This document shows, piece by piece, positions 33,105-42,455 of a stretch of DNA of 57,052 nucleotides. The notes under the pieces are model-generated. The model was not told the DNA's origin. It saw only the letters and a list, made by a program, of their open reading frames with translations, and did not search any database. The stretch spans positions 1 to 57,052 of the forward strand of contig CACZUX010000020.1 in assembly GCA_902784475.1 (NCBI GenBank), given 5' to 3'. Every line of letters begins with the position of its first letter. The stretch's first letter is position 1. The translations under genes were made by a program, and so were the position numbers. The DNA comes from an uncultured Bacteroidales bacterium. GTDB lineage: Bacteria; Bacteroidota; Bacteroidia; Bacteroidales; Bacteroidaceae.

Positions 33105-35595
33105 GACTGCCTTTTTGCTTGCCGCTGGAGGCCGAGAGGGTGAAACTGCCCGTGCCGTCTGTCTCCACGATGACGGTGCATTGTCCGGAGAAGAGGTGCA
33201 TGCGCGGCTCCTGCAGGGGATCGAGCGAAGTGGCGTCGCCGTTGGCGGCGGCTTTGAAACGGCCGTTGCCCTTCACGCTGAACTCTACGAGTGAGGCATC
33301 GTCGGGACACAGCGTACCTTTTTTGTCCACCATAGACACCGTGATGTAGCAGAGGCGGTCGCCGGGAGAATAGTAGGAGGTCTCCAGTTTCAGACGGCTG
33401 GGAGCACCGGCTGTGCGGACGGTCTCTTCATGCACGGAAACGCCCTTTTCATCGAGAAACTCCACTTTCAGTTCGCCGGCTTCGTAGGGCACCTCGGGCC
33501 ATATGAGGCGGTAGCGGCGCAGGAGCCACAGAGGGTCTTTGCCCTTGAGCGCTTCGCTTTCTTCACGCGAGAGTTTGCGTGCCTCGCCGTGCAGTTTGCC
33601 GTTCACATAGAGGCGTGCGGCGGGGCACTGACTGTAGGCCATCACGGGAACGGTGTCGCCTTCGTGCCAAGTCCAGTGCGGTAGCACATGGAAGGTGCCG
33701 GAAGGCTGCCACTGGCTCTGATAGAGATAGAAGCGGTCCTTGGGCAGGGAAGCCAGGTCGATGATGCCGAAGAGGGAGGAGTGACTGGGCCAGTCGTCGG
33801 TGTCGTAGGGAGAAGGCTCGCCGAGATAGTCAAAACCGGTCCAGACGAACTGCCCCATGGTCCAGGGGAAATCGTCCTGCAGGCGGAAGTCTTCGTCGGG
33901 AACGTTGCTCCAAGAGCAGGCCTCCGTGTCGTAGCCGGACGACTGGTGGCCCTCGCGCTTGACGTCCTTACCCAACTTGAGGGGGCGCGGATACACGCCG
34001 CGCGAAGACACTGTGGAGGCCGTCTCCGATCCGAGCACAAACTTCTGGGGCAGAGCCTCGTAGCCGGCCTCGTAGAACTGGGTGCGGTAGTTGAAGCCCG
34101 GCACGTCGAGCGCGGCGGCAAAGCCGTTGGAGATGACCGTGCGCACCTGGTCCATGCCGCAGGTCACAGGGCGCGTGGGGTCCTCCTCGTGGCAGAAGTG
34201 TTGCATCGCTTTAACCAGTTCTATGCCGTCGTTCGTGTGTTGCTGGGGAATCTCGTTGCCGATGCTCCACATCACCACGGAGGGGTGGTTGCGGAAGTTG
34301 CGTATCATATTGCGCAGGTCGTGCTGCGCCCATATCATGGGATACTCGGCGCGCGGTGTCATCGTCGTTTCGTTAAACCAGCAGTGGTAGCCGTTCTTGC
34401 ATTTGGCTGCAGTCCATTCGTCGAACGACTCCACCATGACCATCAGTCCGAGCGAGTCGCAGAGCTCCACCTGCTGGGGATCGGGCATGTTGTGTGCCGT
34501 GCGGATAGCGTCGGCACCCATGGCCTTGAGCATGAGCAACTGATGGCGAAGCGCGTCGCGGTGTACGGCAGCGCCGAGCGGGCCCAGGTCGTGGTGGAGG
34601 CAGACGCCGCGGAATTTACGCTTCACGCCGTTGAGGAAGAAACCTTCGCCCCGGCGCACCTCCACCTGGCGGATGCCGAAGACGGTGCGGAACGTGTCCA
34701 CCACGACGCCGTTTTCAATTAGGCGCGAGTGGGCGGAGTAGAGATATGGGGTCTCGGGCGTCCATAGATGCGGGCGCTCCACGGTGATGTTTTGCGTGAG
34801 TTCTGCTTCTTCGCCCTCGTTTGCTGAGGAGGTGAAGTCTTTGTTGCTTGCCACAAGCTGCCCGTTGGCATCGAAAATAGCGGTTTCAACGATGATTTTT
34901 TTACCAATGGTGCCTGCAATGGAGGTGGTCAGCGCGACGTTCCAGCGACCGCTGCCCTCAGGCGTTGTCACCACCCGAGTGCCCCAGATCGGCACATGAA
35001 GCCGTGGCGTCGTGACGAGATGAACACGACGGAACAGACCGGCGCCGGGATACCACCGGCTGCTCTCGCTGGGGTTGTGGAGGCGGATGGCCAGCAGGTT
35101 GTCGCTGTCGTCGTCCTTGAGGTAGGGCGTGAGGTCCAGGCAGAAACTGTTGTATCCGTAAGGCCAAATGCCGATGCGCTGGCCGTTGAGAAAGACGAGC
35201 GAATGAGACATGGCACCGTCAACGAGCAGGTTGACCCGTACACCCTCCTTTTTGACGCCCTGGGGTGTGGTGAATCTTGTGCGATACCAACCCGTACCTA
35301 CCCAGGGCAATCCGCCAGTGCGGCCGGTTTTCCAGGTGGCGACAGATTCTCCGTTCTGTTTGACGGCCACCTTCTGCAGGTCGTTGTCCCTGGAGAAAGG
35401 CAGTGTGATGGCCCAGTCGTGGGGAATCCGAACCGGTGTCCAACTGCTGTCGCTGATGAATTCGGATTCGCCGCCTTCGGCTTCGCCAAGATGAAAACGC
35501 CAGTCGCTCAGGAGCGAATCGCTGCGCTCAAAAGCATAGGAAGAAAACGAAAAGAAAGTGGTGATGAGAATGGCAAAAAGGAGTCTGTTGAACAT
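33082..35595 (-). CDS. Glycoside hydrolase family 2 enzyme (beta-galactosidase-like)
   Basis: An exported retaining exo-glycosidase; 837 residues with signal peptide MFNRLLFAILITTFFSFSSYAF. Domain order is a sugar-binding jelly roll (about 30-200; IPHDWA, GWYRTRF, SRWYPGAGLFRRVHL), an Ig-like domain (200-310), a TIM barrel (310-630) with acid/base Glu448 in MWSIGNEIP and probable nucleophile Glu524 in VLGSETAST, then C-terminal Ig-like domains (DUF4982-like). GH2 covers beta-galactosidase, mannosidase and glucuronidase; the sequence looks most like Bacteroides beta-galactosidases. The substrate is probably a plant or host glycan. No SusC/D pair is adjacent. Confidence 0.9.
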   Translation of the reverse strand: MFNRLLFAILITTFFSFSSYAFERSDSLLSDWRFHLGEAEGGESEFISDSSWTPVRIPHDWAITLPFSRDNDLQKVAVKQNGESVATWKTGRTGGLPWVGTGWYRTRFTTPQGVKKEGVRVNLLVDGAMSHSLVFLNGQRIGIWPYGYNSFCLDLTPYLKDDDSDNLLAIRLHNPSESSRWYPGAGLFRRVHLVTTPRLHVPIWGTRVVTTPEGSGRWNVALTTSIAGTIGKKIIVETAIFDANGQLVASNKDFTSSANEGEEAELTQNITVERPHLWTPETPYLYSAHSRLIENGVVVDTFRTVFGIRQVEVRRGEGFFLNGVKRKFRGVCLHHDLGPLGAAVHRDALRHQLLMLKAMGADAIRTAHNMPDPQQVELCDSLGLMVMVESFDEWTAAKCKNGYHCWFNETTMTPRAEYPMIWAQHDLRNMIRNFRNHPSVVMWSIGNEIPQQHTNDGIELVKAMQHFCHEEDPTRPVTCGMDQVRTVISNGFAAALDVPGFNYRTQFYEAGYEALPQKFVLGSETASTVSSRGVYPRPLKLGKDVKREGHQSSGYDTEACSWSNVPDEDFRLQDDFPWTMGQFVWTGFDYLGEPSPYDTDDWPSHSSLFGIIDLASLPKDRFYLYQSQWQPSGTFHVLPHWTWHEGDTVPVMAYSQCPAARLYVNGKLHGEARKLSREESEALKGKDPLWLLRRYRLIWPEVPYEAGELKVEFLDEKGVSVHEETVRTAGAPSRLKLETSYYSPGDRLCYITVSMVDKKGTLCPDDASLVEFSVKGNGRFKAAANGDATSLDPLQEPRMHLFSGQCTVIVETDGTGSFTLSASSGKQKGSLKVSSNR

Positions 35596-35616
35596 ACGAT
35601 AGGGGTGTTACGCATG

Positions 35617-35624
35617 CAAAAATA
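35617..35624 (-). promoter_or_regulatory. -7 box for the GH2 gene
   Basis: TATTTTTG on the minus strand, 21 bases upstream of the ATG, followed by CATGCG. The -33 element is not clear. Confidence 0.5.
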
Positions 35625-35688
35625 TAAAAAATATCTTTTCTGCGCTCCTTTTTGATAGAAGCTTGGGGTGTAACTCCTCTTTTTTTTA

Positions 35689-35696
35689 TAAATTTG
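35689..35696 (+). promoter_or_regulatory. -7 box of the purH-mre cluster
   Basis: TAAATTTG followed by CGCCCGAA. A TTG at 35663-35665 is slightly too far (23 bases) to be an ideal -33 element. Confidence 0.58.
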
Positions 35697-35736
35697 CGCC
35701 CGAAAATATTCAATCACAAAAAATCCGTATTCAATC

Positions 35737-36330
35737 ATGGCAGAAAAAAGAAAAATCAGCCGCGCTCTGGTGAGCGTGTTTCACAAAGACGGACTTGATG
35801 AAATCCTCAAGACCCTTCACGCTCAGGGTGTAGAACTGCTCTCGACGGGTGGCACGCAGGCTTTCATCGAGAGCTTGGGCATCCCCTGCACCAAGGTGGA
35901 GGATGTGACCTCGTATCCCAGTATCTTGGGCGGTCGTGTGAAGACGCTCCACCCCAAAGTATTTGGCGGTATTCTGGGCCGTCGCGAGAACGAGGGTGAT
36001 CAGGAGCAGATGGCGCGCTACGAAATCCCCGCTATCGACCTGGTTATCGTAGACCTTTATCCCTTCGAGGAGACCGTCAAGAGCGGCGCTTCAGAGGCCG
36101 ACATTATCGAGAAGATTGACATTGGCGGCATCTCCCTCATTCGTGCCGGTGCCAAGAACTTCAAGGACGTTATCATCGTGCCCTCCAAGGCAGAATACGC
36201 TCCTTTGTTGGATCTGCTCAAGAAGAAGGGCGGCGAGAGCGATATCGAGGATCGCAAGTGGTTTGCCAAGCAGGCTTTCGGTGTCAGCAGCCATTACGAC
36301 ACGGCCATTCATGCTTATTTTGCAAAGTAA
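35737..36330 (+). CDS. purH: IMP cyclohydrolase domain of PurH, without the transformylase domain
   Basis: The 197-residue protein covers the MGS-like IMP cyclohydrolase half of PurH: RALVSVFHKDGLDEI (about 9-23), LLSTGGTQAFIE, DVTSYPSILGGRVKTLHPKVFGGILGRR, IDLVIVDLYPFEETV, EKIDIGGISLIRAGAKN and FGVSSHYDTAIHAYF. It catalyses the last step of IMP synthesis. Bifunctional PurH of relatives is about 507 residues; the AICAR transformylase half (about 310 residues) is absent. The stop is followed by a clean spacer (GAGGAGG) and mreB, so the end looks natural. The transformylase must be elsewhere, or this copy is truncated. Confidence 0.88.
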   Translation: MAEKRKISRALVSVFHKDGLDEILKTLHAQGVELLSTGGTQAFIESLGIPCTKVEDVTSYPSILGGRVKTLHPKVFGGILGRRENEGDQEQMARYEIPAIDLVIVDLYPFEETVKSGASEADIIEKIDIGGISLIRAGAKNFKDVIIVPSKAEYAPLLDLLKKKGGESDIEDRKWFAKQAFGVSSHYDTAIHAYFAK

Positions 36331-36357
36331 AGACAATGAGGAGGTAAAAAGACAGAT

Positions 36358-37377
36358 ATGGGATTCTTCAGTTTTACCAAAGAGGTCTCAATGGACCTCG
36401 GCACCGCCAACACCGTCATCATCAGTGACGGACACATAGTGGTGGACCAGCCCAGTGTGGTGGCCATGGACCGTCACTCGGGCGCCATGCTGGCCGTGGG
36501 CGAGATGGCCAAGATGATGTATGAGAAGGTCAATCCGAACATTCGCACGGTGCGTCCGTTGCGCGACGGAGTGATTGCCGACTTTAACGCCTGTGAGCTG
36601 ATGATGCGCGGTCTGCTGAAAATGGCCGACACGGGGCGTCACCTTTTCACGCCTTCGCTACGAATGGTCATCGGTGTGCCGAGCGGTTCGACGGAAGTGG
36701 AGTTGCGAGCCGTGCGCGACAGCGCCGAGCGTGCCGGCGGCCGTGAGATATACCTGATCTACGAACCCATGGCAGCAGCCATCGGCATCGGACTCGACGT
36801 CTTGGCGCCGGAGGGTAATATGGTCGTTGATATCGGTGGCGGTTCTACGGAGGTTGCCGTGATTTCTTTGGGTGGCATCGTGACGGACAAGAGCCTGCGC
36901 ATCGCCGGCGACGAGTTTACGGAAGATATTCAGGAATATATGTCCCGTCAGCACAACGTTCGCGTCAGCGAGCGTATGGCTGAACGTATCAAGATTCATG
37001 TGGGTAGTGCTCTCTCCGAATTAGGCGATGACGCCCCTGAAGACTACGTAGTTTATGGCCCCAACAAGATTACTGCGCTCCCCATGGAGGTCAGCGTCAC
37101 TTATCAGGAAGTGGCCCGCTGCCTGGAGAAGACCATCGCCAAGATTGAGACGGCCATTTTGGCGGCTCTTGAAGACACTCCGCCAGAACTTTACGCCGAC
37201 ATCGTGCACAACGGCATCTGGCTGACTGGTGGCGGTGCGTTGTTGCGCGGTTTGAGCAAGCGTTTTCAGGATAAGCTCAATATTCCCTTCCATGTGGCCG
37301 AAGATCCGCTCCACAGCGTGGTGAAAGGCACAGGTGTGGTACTCAAGAATATCAACCATTTCCCCTTCTTGATGTAG
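36358..37377 (+). CDS. mreB: Rod-shape-determining actin-like protein MreB
   Basis: Bacterial actin that forms short filaments under the inner membrane and steers lateral wall synthesis. The 339-residue chain has DLGTANT (13-19, phosphate 1), VRPLRDGVIADF, GVPSGSTEVELRAV, EPMAAAIG, DIGGGSTEVAVIS (158-170, phosphate 2) and GVWLTGGGALL-type adenosine motif (NGIWLTGGGALLRGL). It heads the elongasome cluster, 27 bases after purH, with a purine-rich GAGGAGG stretch upstream, unusual for this window where Shine-Dalgarno-like sequences are rare. Confidence 0.97.
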   Translation: MGFFSFTKEVSMDLGTANTVIISDGHIVVDQPSVVAMDRHSGAMLAVGEMAKMMYEKVNPNIRTVRPLRDGVIADFNACELMMRGLLKMADTGRHLFTPSLRMVIGVPSGSTEVELRAVRDSAERAGGREIYLIYEPMAAAIGIGLDVLAPEGNMVVDIGGGSTEVAVISLGGIVTDKSLRIAGDEFTEDIQEYMSRQHNVRVSERMAERIKIHVGSALSELGDDAPEDYVVYGPNKITALPMEVSVTYQEVARCLEKTIAKIETAILAALEDTPPELYADIVHNGIWLTGGGALLRGLSKRFQDKLNIPFHVAEDPLHSVVKGTGVVLKNINHFPFLM

Positions 37378-38178
37378 TTGAGATCAGTAATCACCTTTCT
37401 TGTCAGGGAAGTCCATTGGCTTGTATTCCTCCTGCTGGAAGGAGTGAGTCTGACACTGGTCGTGCACGGTAACCACTATCAGGGCAGCGTGTTTTTCACG
37501 CAGACCAATGTAGTGGTGGCAGGTGTGCAGGGCATTGAGAGGAAACTGTTGCGCTATGCTTACTTGCCGGAAGCCAACAGGGAGCTGACTGAGCGCAACG
37601 TGATCATGCAGAAGCAGATCGCCGATCTTCGGGCTGCCCTGACCCGCCTGGATCACGACAGCACGGAGACCGAACGCATGATGGCGGACAGTCTGCGTAG
37701 GTGTGATTTGATTCCTGCCAAGGTGGTTGGGCGTAGTATACGCAACTTGGACAATACGTTGACCATTGATCGGGGCAAAGACGACGGCGTGGCCGAAGGC
37801 ATGGGTGTTGTCTGCGGCACAGGCATTGTGGGCATTGTGACCCAGGTGACGCAACATCATGCCGAAGTGATGAGTATTCTCAATTCACAAAGCAACATCA
37901 CCTGTCGTATCCGTGGTTCGGGTTATATCGGTTATCTTCACTGGCAGGGCGGCAATATGCTGGTGTCCACGATGGACGATGTGCCCCCTCATGCCCGTGT
38001 GAGGGTGGGGATGGCCATTGAGACCAGCAATTATTCCCAGGTATTTCCGGCAGGCCTTTTCGTGGGGCGTGTTATTCGAATCGGCACTGCGCCCGACGGT
38101 TTGAGTTTCCGTCTGTTTGTACAGTTGTCCACCGATATGGCGCGACTGGATGACGTGATGGTGGTGAAAAACAATTAA
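37378..38178 (+). CDS. mreC: Rod-shape-determining protein MreC
   Basis: Periplasmic scaffold anchored by one N-terminal helix (VHWLVFLLLEGVSLTLVV, about 12-29). A coiled coil follows (about 60-100, ELTERNVIMQKQIADLRAAL), then the two beta-barrel domains with IPAKVVGRSIRNLDNTLTIDRGKDDGV and MSILNSQSNITCRIRGSGYIGYL. The start is TTG at 37378, touching the mreB stop codon; no better ATG exists before the membrane segment. MreC links MreB/RodA/PBP2. Confidence 0.93.
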   Translation: MRSVITFLVREVHWLVFLLLEGVSLTLVVHGNHYQGSVFFTQTNVVVAGVQGIERKLLRYAYLPEANRELTERNVIMQKQIADLRAALTRLDHDSTETERMMADSLRRCDLIPAKVVGRSIRNLDNTLTIDRGKDDGVAEGMGVVCGTGIVGIVTQVTQHHAEVMSILNSQSNITCRIRGSGYIGYLHWQGGNMLVSTMDDVPPHARVRVGMAIETSNYSQVFPAGLFVGRVIRIGTAPDGLSFRLFVQLSTDMARLDDVMVVKNN

Positions 38179-38191
38179 TGCGGTCAGGGGT

Positions 38192-38692
38192 ATGGATATC
38201 TTGCGCAAAAGTATAGAAATATTGACGTTGCTGGCGGTTCAGGTGCTGGTGCTCAATCACATCCATCTTGGGCTTTACGCCCTTCCTCTGCTGACGCCGC
38301 TCATTGTCGTGTGGACGTCCTATGACATTTCTCCCGTTAAATTGACGGTGACGGCTTTCCTTGTGGGACTCATACAGGATATGTTTGCGGGCACTCCCGG
38401 CATCAGTGCTTCTGCGCTTACCTTTGCCGCTTTCATGCAGCGTCCGCTCTTGCGTCTGCTTATGGGGAAGAACCTGACAGATAATTTAGAGCCTTCGCCT
38501 GATTCAATGGGGGCGCTGAAGTTTGTTTTTTACGCGGTGATGATTTTCGCGCTGCATCATGCAGTTTTCTTTTTCCTGGAAGATTTCAGAATGATTGATG
38601 TCTGGGGTACGTTCCTCTCCGCGCTTTCGTCTCTGCTGTTCTCTTGCGGCTTAGCCCTTCTGGTGGATTATGTCAGAAGAAAAAAACTTTGA
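38192..38692 (+). CDS. mreD: Rod-shape-determining membrane protein MreD
   Basis: A 166-residue inner-membrane protein with about five hydrophobic helices. Its position between mreC and mrdA and the segment LALPLLTPLIVVWTSYDISPVK-like (ALPLLTPLIVVWTSYDISP) with GLIQDMFAGTPGISASALTFAAF fit MreD. Its last 23 bases overlap mrdA. Sequence conservation in MreD is low, so the call rests on context and topology. Confidence 0.9.
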   Translation: MDILRKSIEILTLLAVQVLVLNHIHLGLYALPLLTPLIVVWTSYDISPVKLTVTAFLVGLIQDMFAGTPGISASALTFAAFMQRPLLRLLMGKNLTDNLEPSPDSMGALKFVFYAVMIFALHHAVFFFLEDFRMIDVWGTFLSALSSLLFSCGLALLVDYVRRKKL

Positions 38693-40529
38693 CTTCGAGC
38701 GCAGGAAGTGGGTGCTGGCAGCCGTCACGGTGGGCATTGTGGCGGTCTATATGTGCAGACTCTTGTATCTGCAGCTTATGAGCGAGGATTTTCGCGTCCA
38801 GGCCGACAGCAACGCTTTCTATCATCGGGTGCAATATCCTGCCCGTGGTGCCATACGCGACCGCAAGGGGCAGCTCTTGGTGTACAATCAGCCGGCTTAT
38901 GACATCATGGTGGTGATGAGCGAGCAGATGGGAGTGGACACGTTGAGCATGTGTCGTGATCTGGGCATCAACAAGGAGTGGTATATCAAGCGTATGGAGG
39001 AAATCAAAGACCCCAGGCGCAACCCCGGTTACAGTCGCTACACACAGCAATTGTTCATGTCGCAGCTTTCGGTAGAGGAATTTTCCGGATTCCGTGAAAA
39101 GCTGTTCCATTATCCGGGCTTTTACATACAGAAGCGCACCATACGGCAATACGAGCGTCCCATCGGAGCCCATATTTTGGGTGATGTGGGGGAGGTTGGC
39201 CCCAAAGACATAGAGTCTGATACCTACTACAAAATGGGCGACTACATCGGCAAACTTGGCGTTGAGCGGCAGTATGAGAAGCAACTGCGCGGTGTTAAGG
39301 GGGAGGAAATCCTGCTGCGCGATGCCAGGGGGCGCATCAAGGGTCACTATCAGGGTGGCAAATATGACAAACAGCCCGTGCCGGGCAAGAACCTCACGCT
39401 GTCTATAGACGCAGATCTCCAGGCGCTCGGCGAGCGGCTGATGGAGGGCAAGAAGGGCGGCATTGTGGCCATAGAGCCTAAGACGGGAGAAATTCTCTGT
39501 CTGGTGTCTTCGCCGACCTATGATCCAAGAATTATGGTGGGTCGCCAAAGGGGCAAAAACAACATGCGGCTCAGCCTGGATATGAACAAGCCCCTGCTCA
39601 ACAGGGCCATCATGGGTACCTATCCTCCGGGCAGCACGTTTAAGACGAGTCAGGCTCTGACCTTCCTTCAAGAAGGCATCATTTCTCCTTCTACCGCCTA
39701 TCCCTGTTCAAGAGGCTTCCATTTCCACGGACTCACTGTGGGGTGCCATGCACACGGGTCTCCGCTGCCCCTGGAGCCGGCTATCGCGACTTCCTGTAAC
39801 GCGTATTTCTGTTGGGGTCTGTTCAACATGTTTGGTAACCGCCGCAAGTATCCCACCGTGCAGGATGCCATGACGCGTTGGAAGGATTACATGGTATCCA
39901 TGGGATTCGGATATGCTCTCGGCGTGGATCTTCCCGGCGAGAAACGTGGCATGATTCCCAATGCAGCGTTCTACGACAAAGCTTATCGCGGTTCGTGGAG
40001 CGGACTGACCATTATCAGCATTTCCATCGGACAGGGCGAGGTGACGCTGACACCTTTACAGATAGCCAACCTCGGGGCCACCATCGCCAACAGGGGATGG
40101 TTCATCACGCCGCATGTGGTGAAGCACATTCAGGACGAACCTTTGGATTCGCTTTATCGCACGCGTCGTTACACGATGGTAGACAGAAAATATTACGACT
40201 TTGTTGTGGAGGGCATGCGGCGCGCAGTGACCGGCGGTACCTGCCGTTCGGCCGAAACGCCGAACTATGAGGTGTGTGGCAAAACCGGTACGGCGCAAAA
40301 CCCGCACGGACGCGACCACTCTGCCTTTATGGGATTCGCCCCGAAGGATAATCCCAAGATTGCCATCTGTGTGTATGTGGAAAACGGAGAATGGGGCGCC
40401 ACCTACGGCGTGCCCATCGGAGCACTGATGATGGAGCAGTATATCAACGGGCACCTTTCTGCTTCGTCGGAGATCCGAGCCAAATCGTTTCAGGAGCGTC
40501 ACATTATAAAGCAGACAGAGGATGAGTAA
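38670..40529 (+). CDS. mrdA: Penicillin-binding protein 2 (elongation transpeptidase)
   Basis: Class B PBP that cross-links peptidoglycan during cell elongation with RodA. The 619-residue protein has one N-terminal membrane helix (about 14-36), a pedestal domain with YPARGAIRDRKGQLL (56-70), and a transpeptidase domain with Ser322 in GSTFK, SCN at 375-377 and KTGTAQ at 538-543. All three penicilloyl-serine motifs are intact, so the enzyme should be active and beta-lactam-sensitive. It overlaps mreD by 23 bases and rodA by 8. Confidence 0.96.
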   Translation: MSEEKNFDFERRKWVLAAVTVGIVAVYMCRLLYLQLMSEDFRVQADSNAFYHRVQYPARGAIRDRKGQLLVYNQPAYDIMVVMSEQMGVDTLSMCRDLGINKEWYIKRMEEIKDPRRNPGYSRYTQQLFMSQLSVEEFSGFREKLFHYPGFYIQKRTIRQYERPIGAHILGDVGEVGPKDIESDTYYKMGDYIGKLGVERQYEKQLRGVKGEEILLRDARGRIKGHYQGGKYDKQPVPGKNLTLSIDADLQALGERLMEGKKGGIVAIEPKTGEILCLVSSPTYDPRIMVGRQRGKNNMRLSLDMNKPLLNRAIMGTYPPGSTFKTSQALTFLQEGIISPSTAYPCSRGFHFHGLTVGCHAHGSPLPLEPAIATSCNAYFCWGLFNMFGNRRKYPTVQDAMTRWKDYMVSMGFGYALGVDLPGEKRGMIPNAAFYDKAYRGSWSGLTIISISIGQGEVTLTPLQIANLGATIANRGWFITPHVVKHIQDEPLDSLYRTRRYTMVDRKYYDFVVEGMRRAVTGGTCRSAETPNYEVCGKTGTAQNPHGRDHSAFMGFAPKDNPKIAICVYVENGEWGATYGVPIGALMMEQYINGHLSASSEIRAKSFQERHIIKQTEDE

Positions 40530-41994
40530 GGAAAAAATATCAATTTGGCAGTCGTTGGATTGGTTCACAGTTCTTCTCTATGTGGCTCTGATGGCTCTTG
40601 GGTGGATTAGCGTCTGCGGTGCCAGTTATGATTTTGACGCAGGCGGCAGCATTTTTGATGTTGCCAGTCGCAGCGGCAAGCAGTTGATATGGATTGCCTC
40701 GGCACTTATTTTGGCTGTGGTGGTGCTGAGCATTGATGAACACATCATGGAGTCGCTGTCATTTATCCTCTATATCGGCATGATGGCGGTGTTGCTGGTG
40801 ACGCCTTTTTTGGCGCACGACACGAAGGGCAGTCTCTCGTGGATTGATTTGGGCGGGGGAGTGAAACTTCAGCCGGCAGAGTTTGCTAAATTCACCACGG
40901 CGCTCTGTGTGGCCAAACTCATCGACGGTTATAAGATGGATCTTTCCAAATGGCCGAAGTTGTTGATGGCCGCATTGGTGTTTGTCATCCCGATGGGTTT
41001 GATTATCATGCAGAAGGAGACGGGCAGCGCATTGGTTTATCTGGCATTTTTTCTGATGTGCTACCGTGAGGGTATGTCGGGCAGCGTGCTTTTTGCTGGT
41101 GTGGCGGCCGTTGCATATTTTGTTGTGGGTGCCCGTTATGCAGGGGTGCCTTTTTGGGGTGTGCTGCAGATCTCGACCGGACAGTTCTTGGTGCTTTCGC
41201 TTATCCATGTTTTCACCTCTTTGCTTTTATGGGTGTACGGAGAATATCGGAGCGATTCTTTTCGCCTTTTCTTTAGTGGCCTTTTGGTGATTGTGTGTGC
41301 CATGCTCTTCAGTCGTTATGTGGTGCCCTTTAATGCATCGTGGATAGTACTTCTCGTTTTGGTGGGGGATATCGTTTATTTGATACTTTTGTCTTTTAAG
41401 GACCAAATATTGCGATATTTCTACATAGCGTTGTTTGCTCTGATTAGTACAGGTTTCTATTATAGCGTGGATTATGTACTGAGTGATGTGTTGATGCCTC
41501 ATCAGCAGACCCGTGTCAAAGTCCTGCTCGGACTGGAGGATGACCCGAGAGGGGCGGGGTACAATGTGATACAGGCACAGATAGCCATCGGCAGTGGCGG
41601 ACTTCGTGGCAAAGGCTTCCTGCGCGGCACTCAGACCAAGTTAAAATACGTTCCCGAGCAGGACACGGACTTCATCTTCTGCACGGTGGGAGAGGAGGAG
41701 GGCTTCCTGGGATGCAGTGCGGTGTTGTTATTGTTTTTGACGCTGATATTGCGGCTTATCGTTTTGGCTGAGCATCAATACTATACTTTCGGGCGCGTTT
41801 ACGGCTACTGCGTATTGAGCATATTCCTCTTCCACCTATTTATAAATGTCGGTATGGTGCTTGGCCTGACTCCGGTCATCGGCATACCGCTACCGTTTTT
41901 TAGTTATGGTGGCAGCAGCCTGTGGGGATTCACGCTCTTGCTGTTTATTTTCCTCAGGATGGATGCTGGGCGACGACGTTCGGAGCGTAAGTGA
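40522..41994 (+). CDS. rodA: SEDS peptidoglycan polymerase RodA
   Basis: Glycosyltransferase of the elongasome. The 490-residue polytopic protein shows SEDS landmarks: GSLSWIDLGGGVKLQPAEFAKF (about 103-124), QKETGSALVYLAFFL, QAQIAIGSGGLRGKGFLRGTQTKLKYVPEQDTDFIF and TPVIGIPLPFFSYGGSS near the end, with the expected Glu and Asp residues. Several extra hydrophobic segments in the middle are usual for Bacteroidetes. Its stop is only two bases from the stop of the convergent gldH gene. Confidence 0.95.
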   Translation: MSKEKISIWQSLDWFTVLLYVALMALGWISVCGASYDFDAGGSIFDVASRSGKQLIWIASALILAVVVLSIDEHIMESLSFILYIGMMAVLLVTPFLAHDTKGSLSWIDLGGGVKLQPAEFAKFTTALCVAKLIDGYKMDLSKWPKLLMAALVFVIPMGLIIMQKETGSALVYLAFFLMCYREGMSGSVLFAGVAAVAYFVVGARYAGVPFWGVLQISTGQFLVLSLIHVFTSLLLWVYGEYRSDSFRLFFSGLLVIVCAMLFSRYVVPFNASWIVLLVLVGDIVYLILLSFKDQILRYFYIALFALISTGFYYSVDYVLSDVLMPHQQTRVKVLLGLEDDPRGAGYNVIQAQIAIGSGGLRGKGFLRGTQTKLKYVPEQDTDFIFCTVGEEEGFLGCSAVLLLFLTLILRLIVLAEHQYYTFGRVYGYCVLSIFLFHLFINVGMVLGLTPVIGIPLPFFSYGGSSLWGFTLLLFIFLRMDAGRRRSERK

Positions 41995-41996
41995 GA

Positions 41997-42455
41997 TTAA
42001 GGCCGTGCCCGTCTGATTTCCAGCCCCAGGTCGCGAATGCCGATAAGCTTCACGTATCCGGCATTGTGCCAGATGCGCACCTCCTTAATGCCGGGCTGCA
42101 GATTGAAGGGGCCGTTGCGGTATTGAAGCAGTCTCAGCCCCTTGCCATTGAGTTGGCGGCCGTCGCTGCTGAGCGGGATGGACAGATGTTCCCTTTGTGA
42201 GTATTGCCTGCCACGTTGTTCCACCGTGAGTGGCAGCGCGGCATAGGGAAAGTCGCAGTCGAGACGCATTTCTATCCAAAAGCAGTTGTCGCCACGAATA
42301 CTGTCGCTGTCGGGCACAAAAGAAAGCGTGTCGAGATGGCTCCATCCCTCTTGGGGCAAACTATGGAACAGGTGATAGCGCACCCCATCCCGGCAACTAC
42401 TGAGCCCCAGTGTCAGGATGAGGATTAGCGTTGGGATTATTCTGAGCCGAGCCAT
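41997..42455 (-). CDS. gldH: Gliding-motility-type lipoprotein GldH
   Basis: A 152-residue lipoprotein with lipobox LSSC (Cys21). It shows the GldH pattern YHLFHSLPQEGWSHLDTLSF (about 27-46), FWIEMRLDCDFPYAALPLTVE, and a C-terminal KEVRIWHNAGYVKLIGIRDLGLEI. GldH is required for gliding in Flavobacterium, yet is retained in non-gliding Bacteroidales, so a general envelope or secretion role is likely. It starts inside the end of the upstream ricT gene (59-base overlap) and is the last gene of the holB-ricT-gldH unit. Confidence 0.9.
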   Translation of the reverse strand: MARLRIIPTLILILTLGLSSCRDGVRYHLFHSLPQEGWSHLDTLSFVPDSDSIRGDNCFWIEMRLDCDFPYAALPLTVEQRGRQYSQREHLSIPLSSDGRQLNGKGLRLLQYRNGPFNLQPGIKEVRIWHNAGYVKLIGIRDLGLEIRRARP

